Source: Streptomyces sp. TLI_171 (lineage in GTDB: Bacteria > Actinomycetota > Actinomycetes > Streptomycetales > Streptomycetaceae). Taken from it: a DNA stretch of 64,000 bases. The position numbers and the translations under genes were made by a program. The notes beneath the pieces were generated by a model. It did no database searches, was not told the origin of the DNA, and saw only the letters and a list, made by a program, of their open reading frames with translations. Where the stretch lies: NCBI RefSeq assembly GCF_003610255.1, contig NZ_RAPS01000001.1, positions 2,976,001 through 3,040,000 of the forward strand, in the 5' to 3' direction. Positions 10,225 through 18,553 of this stretch are shown here, one piece after another. The number at the start of each line of letters is the position of its first letter. The stretch's first letter is position 1.

Positions 10225-12000
10225 GTGCGCAAGGTGCTCATCGCCAATCGCGGGGAAATCGCCGTTCGCGTCGCCCGGGCCTGCCGGGATGCCGGTATCG
10301 GCAGTGTCGCGGTGTATGCGGAGCCGGACCGGGACGCGCTGCACGTGCGGGCGGCCGACGAGGCGTACGCGTTGGGCGGCGACACCCCCGCGACCAGCTA
10401 CCTGGACATCGCGAAGGTGCTGAAGGCCGCGGCCGACGCGGGGGCGGACGCGGTCCACCCCGGGTACGGCTTCCTGTCGGAGAACGCGGACTTCGCGCAG
10501 GCCGTCATCGACGCCGGCCTGACCTGGATCGGCCCGCCGCCGCAGGCGATCCGCGATCTGGGTGACAAGGTCACCGCGCGGCACGTCGCCCAGCGGGCCG
10601 GCGCGCCGCTGGTGGCGGGGACCGCCGACCCGGTCTCCGGCGCGGAGGAGGTCGTGGCGTTCGCCGCGGAGCACGGCCTGCCCGTCGCGATCAAGGCCGC
10701 GTTCGGCGGCGGCGGTCGCGGTCTGAAGGTCGCCCGCACCCTGGAGGAGATCCCGGAGCTCTACGACTCCGCGGTCCGCGAGGCGGTGGCGGCGTTCGGC
10801 CGCGGCGAGTGCTTCGTCGAGCAGTACCTCGACAAGCCCCGCCACGTGGAGACCCAGTGCCTGGCCGACCAGCACGGCAACGTCGTAGTGGTCTCCACCC
10901 GTGACTGCTCGCTGCAGCGCCGCCACCAGAAGCTGGTCGAGGAGGCGCCCGCGCCGTTCCTGACCGCCGAGCAGAACGCCGAGCTGTACCGGGCGTCCAA
11001 GGCGATCCTCCGCGAGGCCGGCTACGTCGGCGCGGGGACCTGCGAGTTCCTGGTCTCCCAGGACGGGCTGATCTCCTTCCTGGAGGTCAACACCCGCCTG
11101 CAGGTCGAGCACCCGGTCTCCGAGGAGGTCACCGGCATCGACCTGGTCCGCGAGATGTTCCGCATCGCCGACGGCGAGCCGCTGGGCTACGACGACCCGG
11201 AGGTGCGCGGCCACTCCTTCGAGTTCCGCATCAACGGCGAGGACCCGGGCCGCAACTTCCTGCCCGCACCGGGCACCGTCACCCTGTTCGCCCCGCCGTC
11301 GGGCCCGGGCGTCCGCCTGGACGCGGGCGTGGAGTCCGGCTCGGTGATCGGCCCCGCCTGGGACTCCCTGCTCGCCAAGCTGGTCGTCTCCGGCACCGAC
11401 CGCAAGCAGGCCCTGCAGCGCGCCAAGCGCGCCCTGGAGGAGTTCACCGTCGAAGGCATGGCCACCGCCATCCCCTTCCACCGGGCCGTCGTCACCGACC
11501 CCGCCTTCGCCCCCGAGGTGCACGGCTCCGCGGAACCGTTCAAGGTCCACACCCGGTGGATCGAGACCGAGTTCGACAACACCATCCCCGCCTTCACCGG
11601 CGCGGGCGGCGACAGTGACGAGCCCGAGGGCCGCGAGACCGTGGTGGTCGAGGTCGGCGGCAAGCGGATCGAGGTCTCGCTGCCGTCCTCGCTCGGCGTC
11701 GCCTCGGCCCCGGCCGCGGGCACCGGTGCGGGCAAGGCGAAGCGCCGGGTCGGCGCCAAGAAGGCCGCCTCGGCGGTCTCCGGCGACACCCTGGCCTCGC
11801 CGATGCAGGGCACCATCGTCAAGGTCGCCGTGGAGGAGGGCCAGGTGGTCGCCGAGGGCGAGCTGATCGTGGTCCTGGAGGCCATGAAGATGGAGCAGCC
11901 GCTCAACGCCCACAAGGCCGGCACCGTGGTCGGCCTGAAGGCCGAGGTCGGCGCCTCGGTCTCCAGCGGCGCCGCGCTCTGCGAGATCAAGGACGTCTGA
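10225..12000 (+). CDS. accA2: Acetyl/propionyl-CoA carboxylase alpha subunit (biotin carboxylase + carrier)
   Basis: This is the biotinylated alpha chain that carboxylates biotin with ATP and bicarbonate and serves PccB. It is 591 residues long, as in Streptomyces AccA2. The biotin carboxylase domain (about 1-450) starts [18 protein letters not shown], with the ATP-grasp loop [12 protein letters not shown] and [12 protein letters not shown]. The C-terminal carrier domain holds the biotinyl lysine in [11 protein letters not shown] (K555). The GTG start follows a GAAGGGAG ribosome site at normal spacing. It is separated from pccB by about 3.7 kb but belongs to the same complex, with BirA at 3832-4728 as its probable ligase. 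Confidence 0.96.
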   Translation: MRKVLIANRGEIAVRVARACRDAGIGSVAVYAEPDRDALHVRAADEAYALGGDTPATSYLDIAKVLKAAADAGADAVHPGYGFLSENADFAQAVIDAGLTWIGPPPQAIRDLGDKVTARHVAQRAGAPLVAGTADPVSGAEEVVAFAAEHGLPVAIKAAFGGGGRGLKVARTLEEIPELYDSAVREAVAAFGRGECFVEQYLDKPRHVETQCLADQHGNVVVVSTRDCSLQRRHQKLVEEAPAPFLTAEQNAELYRASKAILREAGYVGAGTCEFLVSQDGLISFLEVNTRLQVEHPVSEEVTGIDLVREMFRIADGEPLGYDDPEVRGHSFEFRINGEDPGRNFLPAPGTVTLFAPPSGPGVRLDAGVESGSVIGPAWDSLLAKLVVSGTDRKQALQRAKRALEEFTVEGMATAIPFHRAVVTDPAFAPEVHGSAEPFKVHTRWIETEFDNTIPAFTGAGGDSDEPEGRETVVVEVGGKRIEVSLPSSLGVASAPAAGTGAGKAKRRVGAKKAASAVSGDTLASPMQGTIVKVAVEEGQVVAEGELIVVLEAMKMEQPLNAHKAGTVVGLKAEVGASVSSGAALCEIKDV

Positions 12001-12016
12001 CCCCGGTCGGTCCCGT

Positions 12017-12054
12017 GAAGGGCGGCGGAAGTCCACGGACTTCCGCCGCCCTTC
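12017..12054. terminator. Bidirectional terminator after accA2
   Basis: An 18-bp perfect inverted repeat (12017-12034 with 12037-12054) lies between convergent accA2 and the condensation-domain gene. Confidence 0.82.
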
Positions 12055-12057
12055 CGG

Positions 12058-13413
12058 CTATCCGGCCGCGTTCAGCACCAACTCCTCGACGCCGCACAGG
12101 AACTGCGCCATCCGTTCGCGGTCCAGCAGGGCGCTGTCGGCGACCATCAGCAGCTCCACCGCGCCGGGGGCGGCGATCACGTCCACCGCGACGCTCACCC
12201 CGGGCCGCAGCGGGAACTCGTCGGGGAAGCTCAGCTCCCGCCGCGCCGGCGGGGCTCCGTCCGTGCCGTCGGGCATCAGCGCGGCCAGCGGGTCCCGGGT
12301 GTCGTTCCAGAACACCGAGTGGTCGGCCAGCTCGACGCCGGAGGCCCGCAGCTCCGCCAGTTCGGCGTCCAACCGCGGCTTGTCGTAGCCGGAGTGGCGG
12401 TAGGCGCTGAGTGCCGGGCCCTGGCAGCGGCGCACCGTCTCGGTGAACTCCCCCGCCAGCTCCGGCAGGTGGAACAGGCCCTCCTGGGCGAGGGTGGTGA
12501 CGGCCTCGGCGGCCTGTTCGGAGAAGCGGTTGCCGACCACCACCTGGAACAGGACCTCGCGCTGCCCGGTGAGCTCGCCCAACCGGGTGGCCGCGGCGGC
12601 CAGCAGCACCGTGGCGTCGCTGGTGCGCAGCCGGGCGGCCGCCTCCGGCAGCGCGGCGGCCAGCTCCGGGGAGCGCAGCACCGCGAACGGGAAGCGCCGC
12701 TCCGGGTCGGCGTCCGCGGGCGGGCGGGGCAGCAGGGTGCGCGGGCCGGAGCTCAGCTTGTCCCGCCAGTGCCGGCGGGCGGCGGCGTCCCGGCGCCGGC
12801 CGCGGTCCGAGCACTGCTCGGCGGCCTCGTCCAGCGGCTGCGCGAACTCCCTTTCGGCGCGCAGGTCCTGGGCGCTGCGTCCGGCCACCAGCAACATCAG
12901 GTCGCGGACCAGCCGGCGCATGCCCCAGCCGTCGGTGGCGGTGTGCGAGAGCACCAGCACGGTCTGCCGGACCAGGCCGTCGACCAGCACCAGGCCCAGC
13001 CGGACCGGCCAGCCGGCGGCCGGGTCGAAGGGCGCGGCGGCGTACTCGGCGAGCAGCCCCGCGGCGGCCGCGGCGGCCTGCTCGGGCGTGTCGCGGTGCA
13101 GCAGCGCCACCGGCAGCTCGCCGTCCGCGTCGACCAGTTGGACCAGGTCGCCGTCCGCGTCGACCACCAGCCGGGTGCGCAGCGCGTCGTGCAGGTGCAG
13201 CAGTTCGATGAAGGCCCGCCGCACCCCGTCGAGCGGCAGGCCGGGGTCGACGGGGGCGGCGAGCCGCAGGTTGTAGCGGTGCGCCTCGGGGCCGAGCTTG
13301 GCCAGGGCGGAGTGGATGGCGCGCTGTCCCCAGGTCGCGGGGCCGCGTCCGCCGCGGGCCTCACGCACCGTCAATTCGGTTGTACGGTCGAGTGTTTCGA
13401 TCGCTGCGTCCAT
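12058..13413 (-). CDS. Stand-alone condensation-domain protein
   Basis: This 451-residue protein looks like a single NRPS-type condensation domain. It has an opening block (PATWGQRAIHSALAKLG), an RTRLVV block near residue 70, and the active-site motif in the form SHTATDGWG near residue 160, where the second histidine and the DG of HHxxxDG are kept. A later VVVGNRFSEQ block matches the C-domain bridge and floor region. No adenylation or carrier domain is fused or adjacent. Possible roles are an acyl- or aminoacyltransferase acting on a carrier protein encoded elsewhere, or a mycolipid-type acyltransferase. The ATG at 13413 is preceded by a TAGCGT element and no clear ribosome site. Confidence 0.75.
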   Translation of the reverse strand: MDAAIETLDRTTELTVREARGGRGPATWGQRAIHSALAKLGPEAHRYNLRLAAPVDPGLPLDGVRRAFIELLHLHDALRTRLVVDADGDLVQLVDADGELPVALLHRDTPEQAAAAAAGLLAEYAAAPFDPAAGWPVRLGLVLVDGLVRQTVLVLSHTATDGWGMRRLVRDLMLLVAGRSAQDLRAEREFAQPLDEAAEQCSDRGRRRDAAARRHWRDKLSSGPRTLLPRPPADADPERRFPFAVLRSPELAAALPEAAARLRTSDATVLLAAAATRLGELTGQREVLFQVVVGNRFSEQAAEAVTTLAQEGLFHLPELAGEFTETVRRCQGPALSAYRHSGYDKPRLDAELAELRASGVELADHSVFWNDTRDPLAALMPDGTDGAPPARRELSFPDEFPLRPGVSVAVDVIAAPGAVELLMVADSALLDRERMAQFLCGVEELVLNAAG

Positions 13414-13480
13414 GGGGCCAGACGCTACAAGCGGTCCGCCGGGGCGGGCCAGGGATCGACCGGGGCCGGGCCGGAACCGG

Positions 13481-14434
13481 TCAGCGGATGCGTTCGGCGA
13501 GCCGGGCGGTGGGCGGCAGGCCGCCGCCGTGCGGGGCGGGCCGGCGCTGGCCGGGCAGCGGCGTGCCGGGGGCCAGACCGGGCGGCGGGACGGGGCGGCG
13601 CGGCACCGCAGGGCCCGGCGGCTGGTGCACCGGCGCGGACTCCGCGGCCAGGCCGAGCGCGGCGACCGAGATCTGCACCCCGCAGTCGGCGAGCGCGTCC
13701 AGCTCCCGGGCGGTCGGGTCCTCGGCGGCGGTGTGCTCGTCGGTGACCAGCCGGGTGATGCCCTCGGTGGCGACGGTCTGGAACATGCTGTCCGCGCCGA
13801 GCTTGGTGTGGTCGGCGAGCACGATCACCTCGTTGGCGGCCTGCACCAGCGCCCGGTCCACCGAGGCGGAGAGCATGTTGGCGGTGGACAGGCCGCGTTC
13901 GGCGGTCAGCCCGCTGCCGGACAGGAACGCCTTGGTGACGCGCAGCCCGGCCAGCGACTGCTCGGCCCCGCTGCCCACCAGGGCGTAGTTGGAGCCGCGC
14001 AGGGTGCCGCCGGTCATCACCACCTCGACCCGGTTGGCGTGGGCCAGCGCCTGGGCGACCAGCAGCGAGTTGGTGACCACCGTCAGCCCCGGCACCCGGG
14101 CCAGCCGGCGGGCCAGCTCCTGGGTGGTGGTGCCGGCGCCGACCACGATGGCGTCGCCCTCCTCGACCAGGCCCGCGGCGAGATCGGCGATGGCGCTCTT
14201 CTCCACGGCGGCGAGGTGGGTCTTTTGCGGATAGCCGGGCTCCCGGCTGAAGCCGCCGGGGAGCACCGCGCCGCCGTGGCGGCGGTCGAGCAGCCCTTCG
14301 GCCTCCAGTGCCCGGACGTCTCGGCGGACGGTGACTTCGGAGGTCTGGACGACGCGGGCCAGCTCACGGAGCGACACGGCTCCGTTGGCGCGCACCATCT
14401 CGAGGATCAACTGGCGACGTTCTGCTGCAAACAC
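13481..14434 (-). CDS. DeoR family transcriptional regulator
   Basis: The 317-residue protein has an N-terminal DeoR helix-turn-helix (RRQLILEMVRANGAVSLRELARVVQTSEVTVRRD) and a DeoRC sugar-phosphate-sensing domain (about 75-235) with GAGTTTQELARRL, VTNSLLVAQAL and LADHTKLG. A Pro/Arg-rich tail of about 70 residues follows and is probably disordered. The effector is likely a phosphorylated sugar or nucleoside-derived sugar phosphate. It is a candidate, not proven, for the regulator of the nucleoside operators in this window. The GTG start has a TACCGT element 7 nt upstream, suggesting a leaderless message. Confidence 0.9.
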   Translation of the reverse strand: MFAAERRQLILEMVRANGAVSLRELARVVQTSEVTVRRDVRALEAEGLLDRRHGGAVLPGGFSREPGYPQKTHLAAVEKSAIADLAAGLVEEGDAIVVGAGTTTQELARRLARVPGLTVVTNSLLVAQALAHANRVEVVMTGGTLRGSNYALVGSGAEQSLAGLRVTKAFLSGSGLTAERGLSTANMLSASVDRALVQAANEVIVLADHTKLGADSMFQTVATEGITRLVTDEHTAAEDPTARELDALADCGVQISVAALGLAAESAPVHQPPGPAVPRRPVPPPGLAPGTPLPGQRRPAPHGGGLPPTARLAERIR

Positions 14435-14537
14435 AGAACCGACGGTAACCCGAGTGACCGTCTGCTTTCAGGCGTTTGCACCTGGTAACTGGATTTGCTC
14501 ACGTCGGAACGGCGCACGACCGTACAATGCGCGCTCC

Positions 14538-14560
14538 GCCGCCCGGGTGAGCCGGGCGGC
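14538..14560 (-). terminator. Stem-loop downstream of lpdA
   Basis: A 9-bp stem (14538-14546 with 14552-14560) and 5-base loop lie 37 bases after the flavoprotein stop and before the DeoR start. Confidence 0.55.
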
Positions 14561-14596
14561 GTGCGCCCGGCTCACGACTCCGGAACCGACGCTCCG

Positions 14597-16051
14597 TCAG
14601 GAGGCGGTGTCCTCGCGCTTGCGGATGTGCAGCTGGCGGGCCGCCTCTGCGGTGGAGCCGGAGAGCGACGGGTAGACCGTGAACGCACTGGCCACCTGTT
14701 CGACCGTCAGGCTGTTGTCCACGGCCAGCGAGATCGAGTGGATCAGCTCGGAGGCCCGCGGGGCGACCACCACGCCGCCGACCACGATGCCGGTGCCGGG
14801 GCGGGCGAAGAGTTTGACGAAGCCGTCCCGGATGCCCTGCATCTTGGCGCGCGGGTTGCCGCGCAGCGGGAGCTTGACCTCGACCGCGTCCATCTTCCCG
14901 CAGGAGACGTCGGCGTGGGTGTAGCCGACGGTGGCGATCTCCGGGTCGGTGAACACGTTGGACGCCACGGTCTTCAGGTTCAGCGGCTGCACCGCGTCGC
15001 CGAGCGCGTGGTACATCGCGATCCGGCCCTGCATGGCCGCCACCGAGGCGAGCATGAAGACGCCGGTGCAGTCGCCGGCCGCGTACACGCCGGGGGCGGT
15101 GGTGCGGGAGACCCGGTCGACCTTGATCTGGCCCCAGTCGTTGACCGCGACGCCGGCCTCCTCCAGGCCCAGGCCCTCGGTGTTGGGGAGCGAGCCGACC
15201 GCCATCAGGCAGTGCGTGCCGCTGATCACCTTGCCGTCCGCCAGGGCCACCTCGACCCGGTCCCCGACCCGCTTGGCGCTCTCCGCGCGGGAGCGGCTCA
15301 TTACGTTCATGCCGCGGCGGCGGAAGACGTCCTCCAGCACCTCGGCGGCGTCCGGGTCCTCGCCCGGCAGCACCCGGTCCCGGGAGGAGACCAGCGTGAC
15401 GTCGGAGCCGAGCGCCTGGTACGCGCCGGCGAACTCGGCGCCGGTGACGCCGGAGCCGACCACGATCAGCTCGCGCGGCAGCTCCTCCAGGTCGTACACC
15501 TGCGTCCAGGCCAGGATCCGCTCGCCGTCCGGCTGGGCGTCCGGCAGCTCGCGCGGGCGGACGCCGGTGGCGATCAGCACCGCGTCGGCGCGCAGCGACT
15601 CGACACCGCCGTCGACGCCGTCGACCAGCACCTCGCGGGAGCCGTCGATCGCCTGGCCGCCCGGGCCGAGCCGGCCGCGGCCGCGCAGCACGGTGACGCC
15701 GGCCCGGGTGACCGCCTGCGTGATGTCGTGGGACTGGGCGATCGCCAGCCGCTTCACCCGCCGGTTGACCTTGCCGAGGTCCACCCCGACCACCCGGGCC
15801 GGGTCGGCCGGGTCCGGCGTGCCGTCGGCGACCAGGATGCCGAGCTCCTCGTAGGAGCTGTCGAAGGTAGTCATCACCTCGGCGGTGGCGATCAGGGTCT
15901 TGGACGGCACGCAGTCCGTCAGCACCGCCGATCCGCCCAGACCGTCGCGGTCGACGACGGTCACCTCCGCGCCGAGCTGGGCGGCCACGAGGGCCGCCTC
16001 GTATCCGCCAGGTCCGCCACCGATGATCACGATCCGAGTCACGTGCTCCAT
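14597..16051 (-). CDS. lpdA: NAD(P)H-quinone reductase of the lipoamide dehydrogenase family
   Basis: This is an FAD/NAD(P)H flavoprotein of about 484 residues. The FAD-binding GGGPGGYEAAL is at the N-terminus, the NAD-binding VVGSGVTGAEFA in the middle, and YAAGDCTGVF and the dimerisation domain follow. The redox-active CxxxxC pair of true lipoamide dehydrogenases is broken: the first cysteine is absent in GGSAVLTDCVPSK. That matches the mycobacterial LpdA (Rv3303c) type, which reduces quinones rather than disulfides. The start at 16051 (MEHVTRIV) is chosen over 16078; a GTG at 16042 is also possible. It is not expected to serve 2-oxoacid dehydrogenases. Confidence 0.88.
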   Translation of the reverse strand: MEHVTRIVIIGGGPGGYEAALVAAQLGAEVTVVDRDGLGGSAVLTDCVPSKTLIATAEVMTTFDSSYEELGILVADGTPDPADPARVVGVDLGKVNRRVKRLAIAQSHDITQAVTRAGVTVLRGRGRLGPGGQAIDGSREVLVDGVDGGVESLRADAVLIATGVRPRELPDAQPDGERILAWTQVYDLEELPRELIVVGSGVTGAEFAGAYQALGSDVTLVSSRDRVLPGEDPDAAEVLEDVFRRRGMNVMSRSRAESAKRVGDRVEVALADGKVISGTHCLMAVGSLPNTEGLGLEEAGVAVNDWGQIKVDRVSRTTAPGVYAAGDCTGVFMLASVAAMQGRIAMYHALGDAVQPLNLKTVASNVFTDPEIATVGYTHADVSCGKMDAVEVKLPLRGNPRAKMQGIRDGFVKLFARPGTGIVVGGVVVAPRASELIHSISLAVDNSLTVEQVASAFTVYPSLSGSTAEAARQLHIRKREDTAS

Positions 16052-16105
16052 TGTCCCGCATGGCGGAACCGATTCCACGCCGGGGCCGTTGTTGTTCGCC
16101 CGTTG

Positions 16106-16666
16106 CTAACCGGTCTGTCGGATCGACGCCCCGACCAGCAGGCCGTTGGACACCGTGTAGGTGCCCTCGTAGGTCTTCGTGCTGCCGTCGGTCTGCACCG
16201 CGTAGATCACCGCCCGGACCTGGCCGGAGCCGAACTCGCTGCTCGTGCCGAGGTAGATCCGCGCCGTGGTGGCGTACCCCTTCACCCAGCCGTTGTAGTC
16301 GCTGCCGCCGATGTACTTGCCGCCCAGCGCCCAGGCCGCCGCGTAGTCGTGGTTGGTGATGTCCTCGTAGTACTGGGTGACCACGGCGGTGGCGTTGGTG
16401 AGCGTCGGGTTGCCGCCCTTCGCGGTGGTGACCGTGACGGTCGGGTTCGGCGTGGCGGTGACCGTCTGCGGCGTCACGGTGACGGTCGGGGTGGGGGTCG
16501 GTGTGACGGTGACCGTCGGGGTGGGCGTCGCCGTGACGGTGACCGCCCCCGGCGGGCCGGTGCCGCTGCCGTTCGACCCGGCGTTCGAACCGCACCCGAC
16601 GGCGGCCGCCAGCAGCAGCACCGCCGCCGCGGCCGACACGCTTGCCGCTGCCCGTGGTTGACGCAT
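16106..16666 (-). CDS. Small lipoprotein with Thr-Val-Pro repeats
   Basis: ATG 16666 gives a lipoprotein signal (MRQPRAAASVSAAAAVLLLAAAVGC). A low-complexity linker of TVTVTPTPTPTVTV-type repeats follows (about residues 45-85). The C-terminal globular domain of about 100 residues (VTQYYEDITNHDYAAAWALGG...YNGWVKGY) resembles NTF2-like or MecA_N-like extracytoplasmic domains. It is likely anchored on the outer face of the membrane, with the linker spanning the wall. The function is unknown. Confidence 0.78.
   Translation of the reverse strand: MRQPRAAASVSAAAAVLLLAAAVGCGSNAGSNGSGTGPPGAVTVTATPTPTVTVTPTPTPTVTVTPQTVTATPNPTVTVTTAKGGNPTLTNATAVVTQYYEDITNHDYAAAWALGGKYIGGSDYNGWVKGYATTARIYLGTSSEFGSGQVRAVIYAVQTDGSTKTYEGTYTVSNGLLVGASIRQTG
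16430..16545. repeat. Low-complexity tandem repeat inside the lipoprotein gene
   Basis: Imperfect repeats of GTGACGGTGACCGTCGGGGT-like units encode the Thr-Val/Thr-Pro linker of the lipoprotein. Length variation between strains would be expected. Confidence 0.6.
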
Positions 16667-16811
16667 CAGGACACTCCCGTCCGGCGCGCACCCCGCCCCC
16701 GTTCCGGCGCCCTCGCGCGCGGGGTGGGACCTCTCTCCACGGTAGGCCCGGCCGAGGGGCGCAGCCCGGTGGACGGCCCCGCGCCCGTCCCGCTCCCGTA
16801 GGCTGACGCCC

Positions 16812-17249
16812 ATGTCGCTCTACGCCGCCTACGCCACCAACCTCGACGCCCGGCAGATGAGCCGCCGCGCCCCGCACTCCCCGCTGCGCGGCACCGGCTG
16901 GCTGCCCGGCTGGCGGCTCACCTTCGGCGGCGAACACCTGGGCTGGGAGGGCTCGCTGGCCACCGTGGTGGAGGACGAGAAGGAGCAGGTCTTCGTCTCG
17001 CTCTACGACGTCGCGCCGATGGACGAGGAGGGCCTGGACCGCTGGGAGGGCGTGCAGCTCGGCATCTACCGCAAGGTCAGGCTGCGCGCGCAGACCCTGG
17101 ACGGCGAGGTCGCGGTCTGGACGTACGTGCTCAACGACTACGAGGGCGGACTGCCCGCGGCCCGCTACCTCGGGCTGATCGCGGACGCCGCGGAGAGCGC
17201 CGGCGCGCCCGACGACTACGTGCTGGACCTGCGCCGCCGACCCTGCTGA
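16812..17249 (+). CDS. Gamma-glutamylcyclotransferase-fold protein
   Basis: This 145-residue protein begins MSLYAAYATNLDARQM, the BtrG/GGCT-like opening in which the YGSN-type loop reads YATN. The conserved acid is in the VAPMDEEGLDRWEG block. The fold converts gamma-glutamyl amino acids to 5-oxoproline, but the substrate here is unknown. A TAGGCT element lies 7 nt before the ATG with no ribosome site, so the message is probably leaderless. It precedes the purine nucleoside phosphorylase gene, which has its own promoter. Confidence 0.82.
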   Translation: MSLYAAYATNLDARQMSRRAPHSPLRGTGWLPGWRLTFGGEHLGWEGSLATVVEDEKEQVFVSLYDVAPMDEEGLDRWEGVQLGIYRKVRLRAQTLDGEVAVWTYVLNDYEGGLPAARYLGLIADAAESAGAPDDYVLDLRRRPC

Positions 17250-17347
17250 CCCTCGTGCGTTCCGCCGATCGGCAGGGCCGGACGGGGGACGAATGCTGTC
17301 TTTCCGCGCAATCCGGGTAACGATCCGGCACGTCCCGGGCGTGCTGT

Positions 17348-17359
17348 CTACGCGCGTAG
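17348..17359. promoter_or_regulatory. Nucleoside-regulon operator (perfect CTACGCGCGTAG)
   Basis: This perfect 12-bp palindrome lies 12 nt upstream of a TATCCT -10 element (17372-17377), covering the -35 position. The predicted transcription start falls at or next to the GTG of the phosphorylase gene. The same sequence occurs at deoC and add. Confidence 0.75.
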
Positions 17360-17384
17360 GCAGATTTGACCTATCCTCGACCGT

Positions 17385-18209
17385 GTGAACGCATCTCCTC
17401 AGACGGCCGTCTCCGCCGACCCCTACGCCGCTGCCCGGGCCGCCGCCGACCGGCTGCGCGAACTCACCGGCGCCGAGCGCCACGACGTCGCCCTGGTGAT
17501 GGGCTCCGGCTGGGTGCCGGCCGCCGACGCGCTCGGCGAGACGCTGGCCGAGTTCCCGGTCACCGACCTGCCCGGCTTCCCCGCCCCCGCGGTGGCCGGC
17601 CACGCCGGCAAGATCCGCTCGGTGCGGATGTCCGGCGAGCGCCGCGCCCTGGTCTTCCTCGGCCGCAACCACTACTACGAGGGCCACGGCGTGGCCACCG
17701 TGGTGCACGGCGTGCGCACCGCCGCCGCGGCCGGCTGCCGGACCATCGTGCTCACCAACGGCTGCGGCGGTCTGCGCGAGGGCTGGGTCCCCGGCCAGCC
17801 CGTGCTGATCAGCGACCACATCAACCTGACCGCGGACTCCCCGATCGTCGGCGCCAACTTCGTCGACCTCACCGACCTGTACTCCAAGCGCCTGCGCACC
17901 CTGTGCCGCGAGGTCGACCCGTCCCTCGACGAGGCCGTCTACGTGCAGTTCCGCGGCCCGCACTACGAGACCCCGGCCGAGGTCAACATGGCCCGGGTGA
18001 TCGGCGGCGAGCTGGTCGGCATGTCCACCACCCTGGAGGCCATCGCCGCCCGCGAGGCCGGCGCCGAGGTGCTGGGCATCTCGCTGGTCACCAACCTGGC
18101 CGCGGGCATCACCGGCGAGCCGCTCAACCACGCCGAGGTGCTGGAGGCCGGCAAGGCCTCCGCCGAGCGGATGGGCGCCCTGCTGGCGAAGGTCCTGGAA
18201 CGGATCTGA
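17385..18209 (+). CDS. punA: Purine-nucleoside phosphorylase
   Basis: This enzyme phosphorolyses purine (deoxy)nucleosides to base and (deoxy)ribose-1-phosphate. At 274 residues it is of the trimeric PNP type (PNP/MTAP family 2). It shows the phosphate-binding [10 protein letters not shown], the GRNHYYEGH loop, the [12 protein letters not shown] block and the purine-binding VTNLAAGI with N. The GTG start is leaderless (TATCCT, 7 nt). The operator at 17348-17359 puts it in the nucleoside regulon, and the phospho-sugar mutase downstream may handle its sugar-1-phosphate product. The symbol is by family; deoD is also used. Confidence 0.93.
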   Translation: MNASPQTAVSADPYAAARAAADRLRELTGAERHDVALVMGSGWVPAADALGETLAEFPVTDLPGFPAPAVAGHAGKIRSVRMSGERRALVFLGRNHYYEGHGVATVVHGVRTAAAAGCRTIVLTNGCGGLREGWVPGQPVLISDHINLTADSPIVGANFVDLTDLYSKRLRTLCREVDPSLDEAVYVQFRGPHYETPAEVNMARVIGGELVGMSTTLEAIAAREAGAEVLGISLVTNLAAGITGEPLNHAEVLEAGKASAERMGALLAKVLERI

Positions 18210-18215
18210 CACCCC

Positions 18216-18236
18216 GGCGGGAGCCGGACTCCCGCC
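18216..18236 (+). terminator. Terminator after purine-nucleoside phosphorylase
   Basis: An 8-bp stem GGCGGGAG/CTCCCGCC with a 5-base loop lies 7 bases after the stop codon. Confidence 0.65.
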
Positions 18237-18553
18237 TGTCCCGCCGCGCTCTGACGAATAATCAGGTCATGGGCGGCGGGACGGGCGGAGCCGGCGCGCG
18301 GGGCGACTCGCGCGCGAAGGCCGCCACGCAGGGGCGCGGGGGACGGCGCGACCAGCCAGGCCCCGCCGGGCGGGTCGCGTCGTCGCGAGCAGGTCGCGGA
18401 CCGCGTGGCGGCCGGTGGTGCGCCGCCTCCCGCCGCGCGCGGTTCCCCGCGCGCCTGCCGTCCTCGTCCGCCCCGGTCGACGCGCTCGCCGCCGCGCACC
18501 GAAACGTCTCGTCCTCACACCTCACGTCCTCACACGCACAGGGAGCGGGCCGC
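18237..18553. other. Intergenic stretch without a recognised gene
   Basis: About 320 GC-rich bases separate the phosphorylase terminator from the mutase start. Open frames run through it on several strands, but none has a recognisable domain or good start. The only notable item is the AT-richer segment near 18253-18265 (gacgaataatcagg). Confidence 0.5.

Noticed and set aside
13481..14434. DeoR protein as the proven regulator of the CTACGCGCGTAG sites
   Set aside because: No copy of the palindrome is near its own gene, and TetR, LysR and distant regulators are equally possible; kept only as a candidate.
16430..16545. Short tandem repeats as a possible CRISPR array
   Set aside because: There are no unique spacers, the repeats are in frame and encode a Thr-Pro/Thr-Val linker of a lipoprotein.
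14499..18212. 1237-codon minus frame across lpdA, lipoprotein, cyclotransferase and phosphorylase
   Set aside because: It overlaps four well-supported genes in other frames and has no domain.
18237..18553. N-terminal extension of the phospho-sugar mutase or a small gene in the gap
   Set aside because: The residues are Arg/Gly-rich and the conserved mutase N-terminus begins at ATG 18554.
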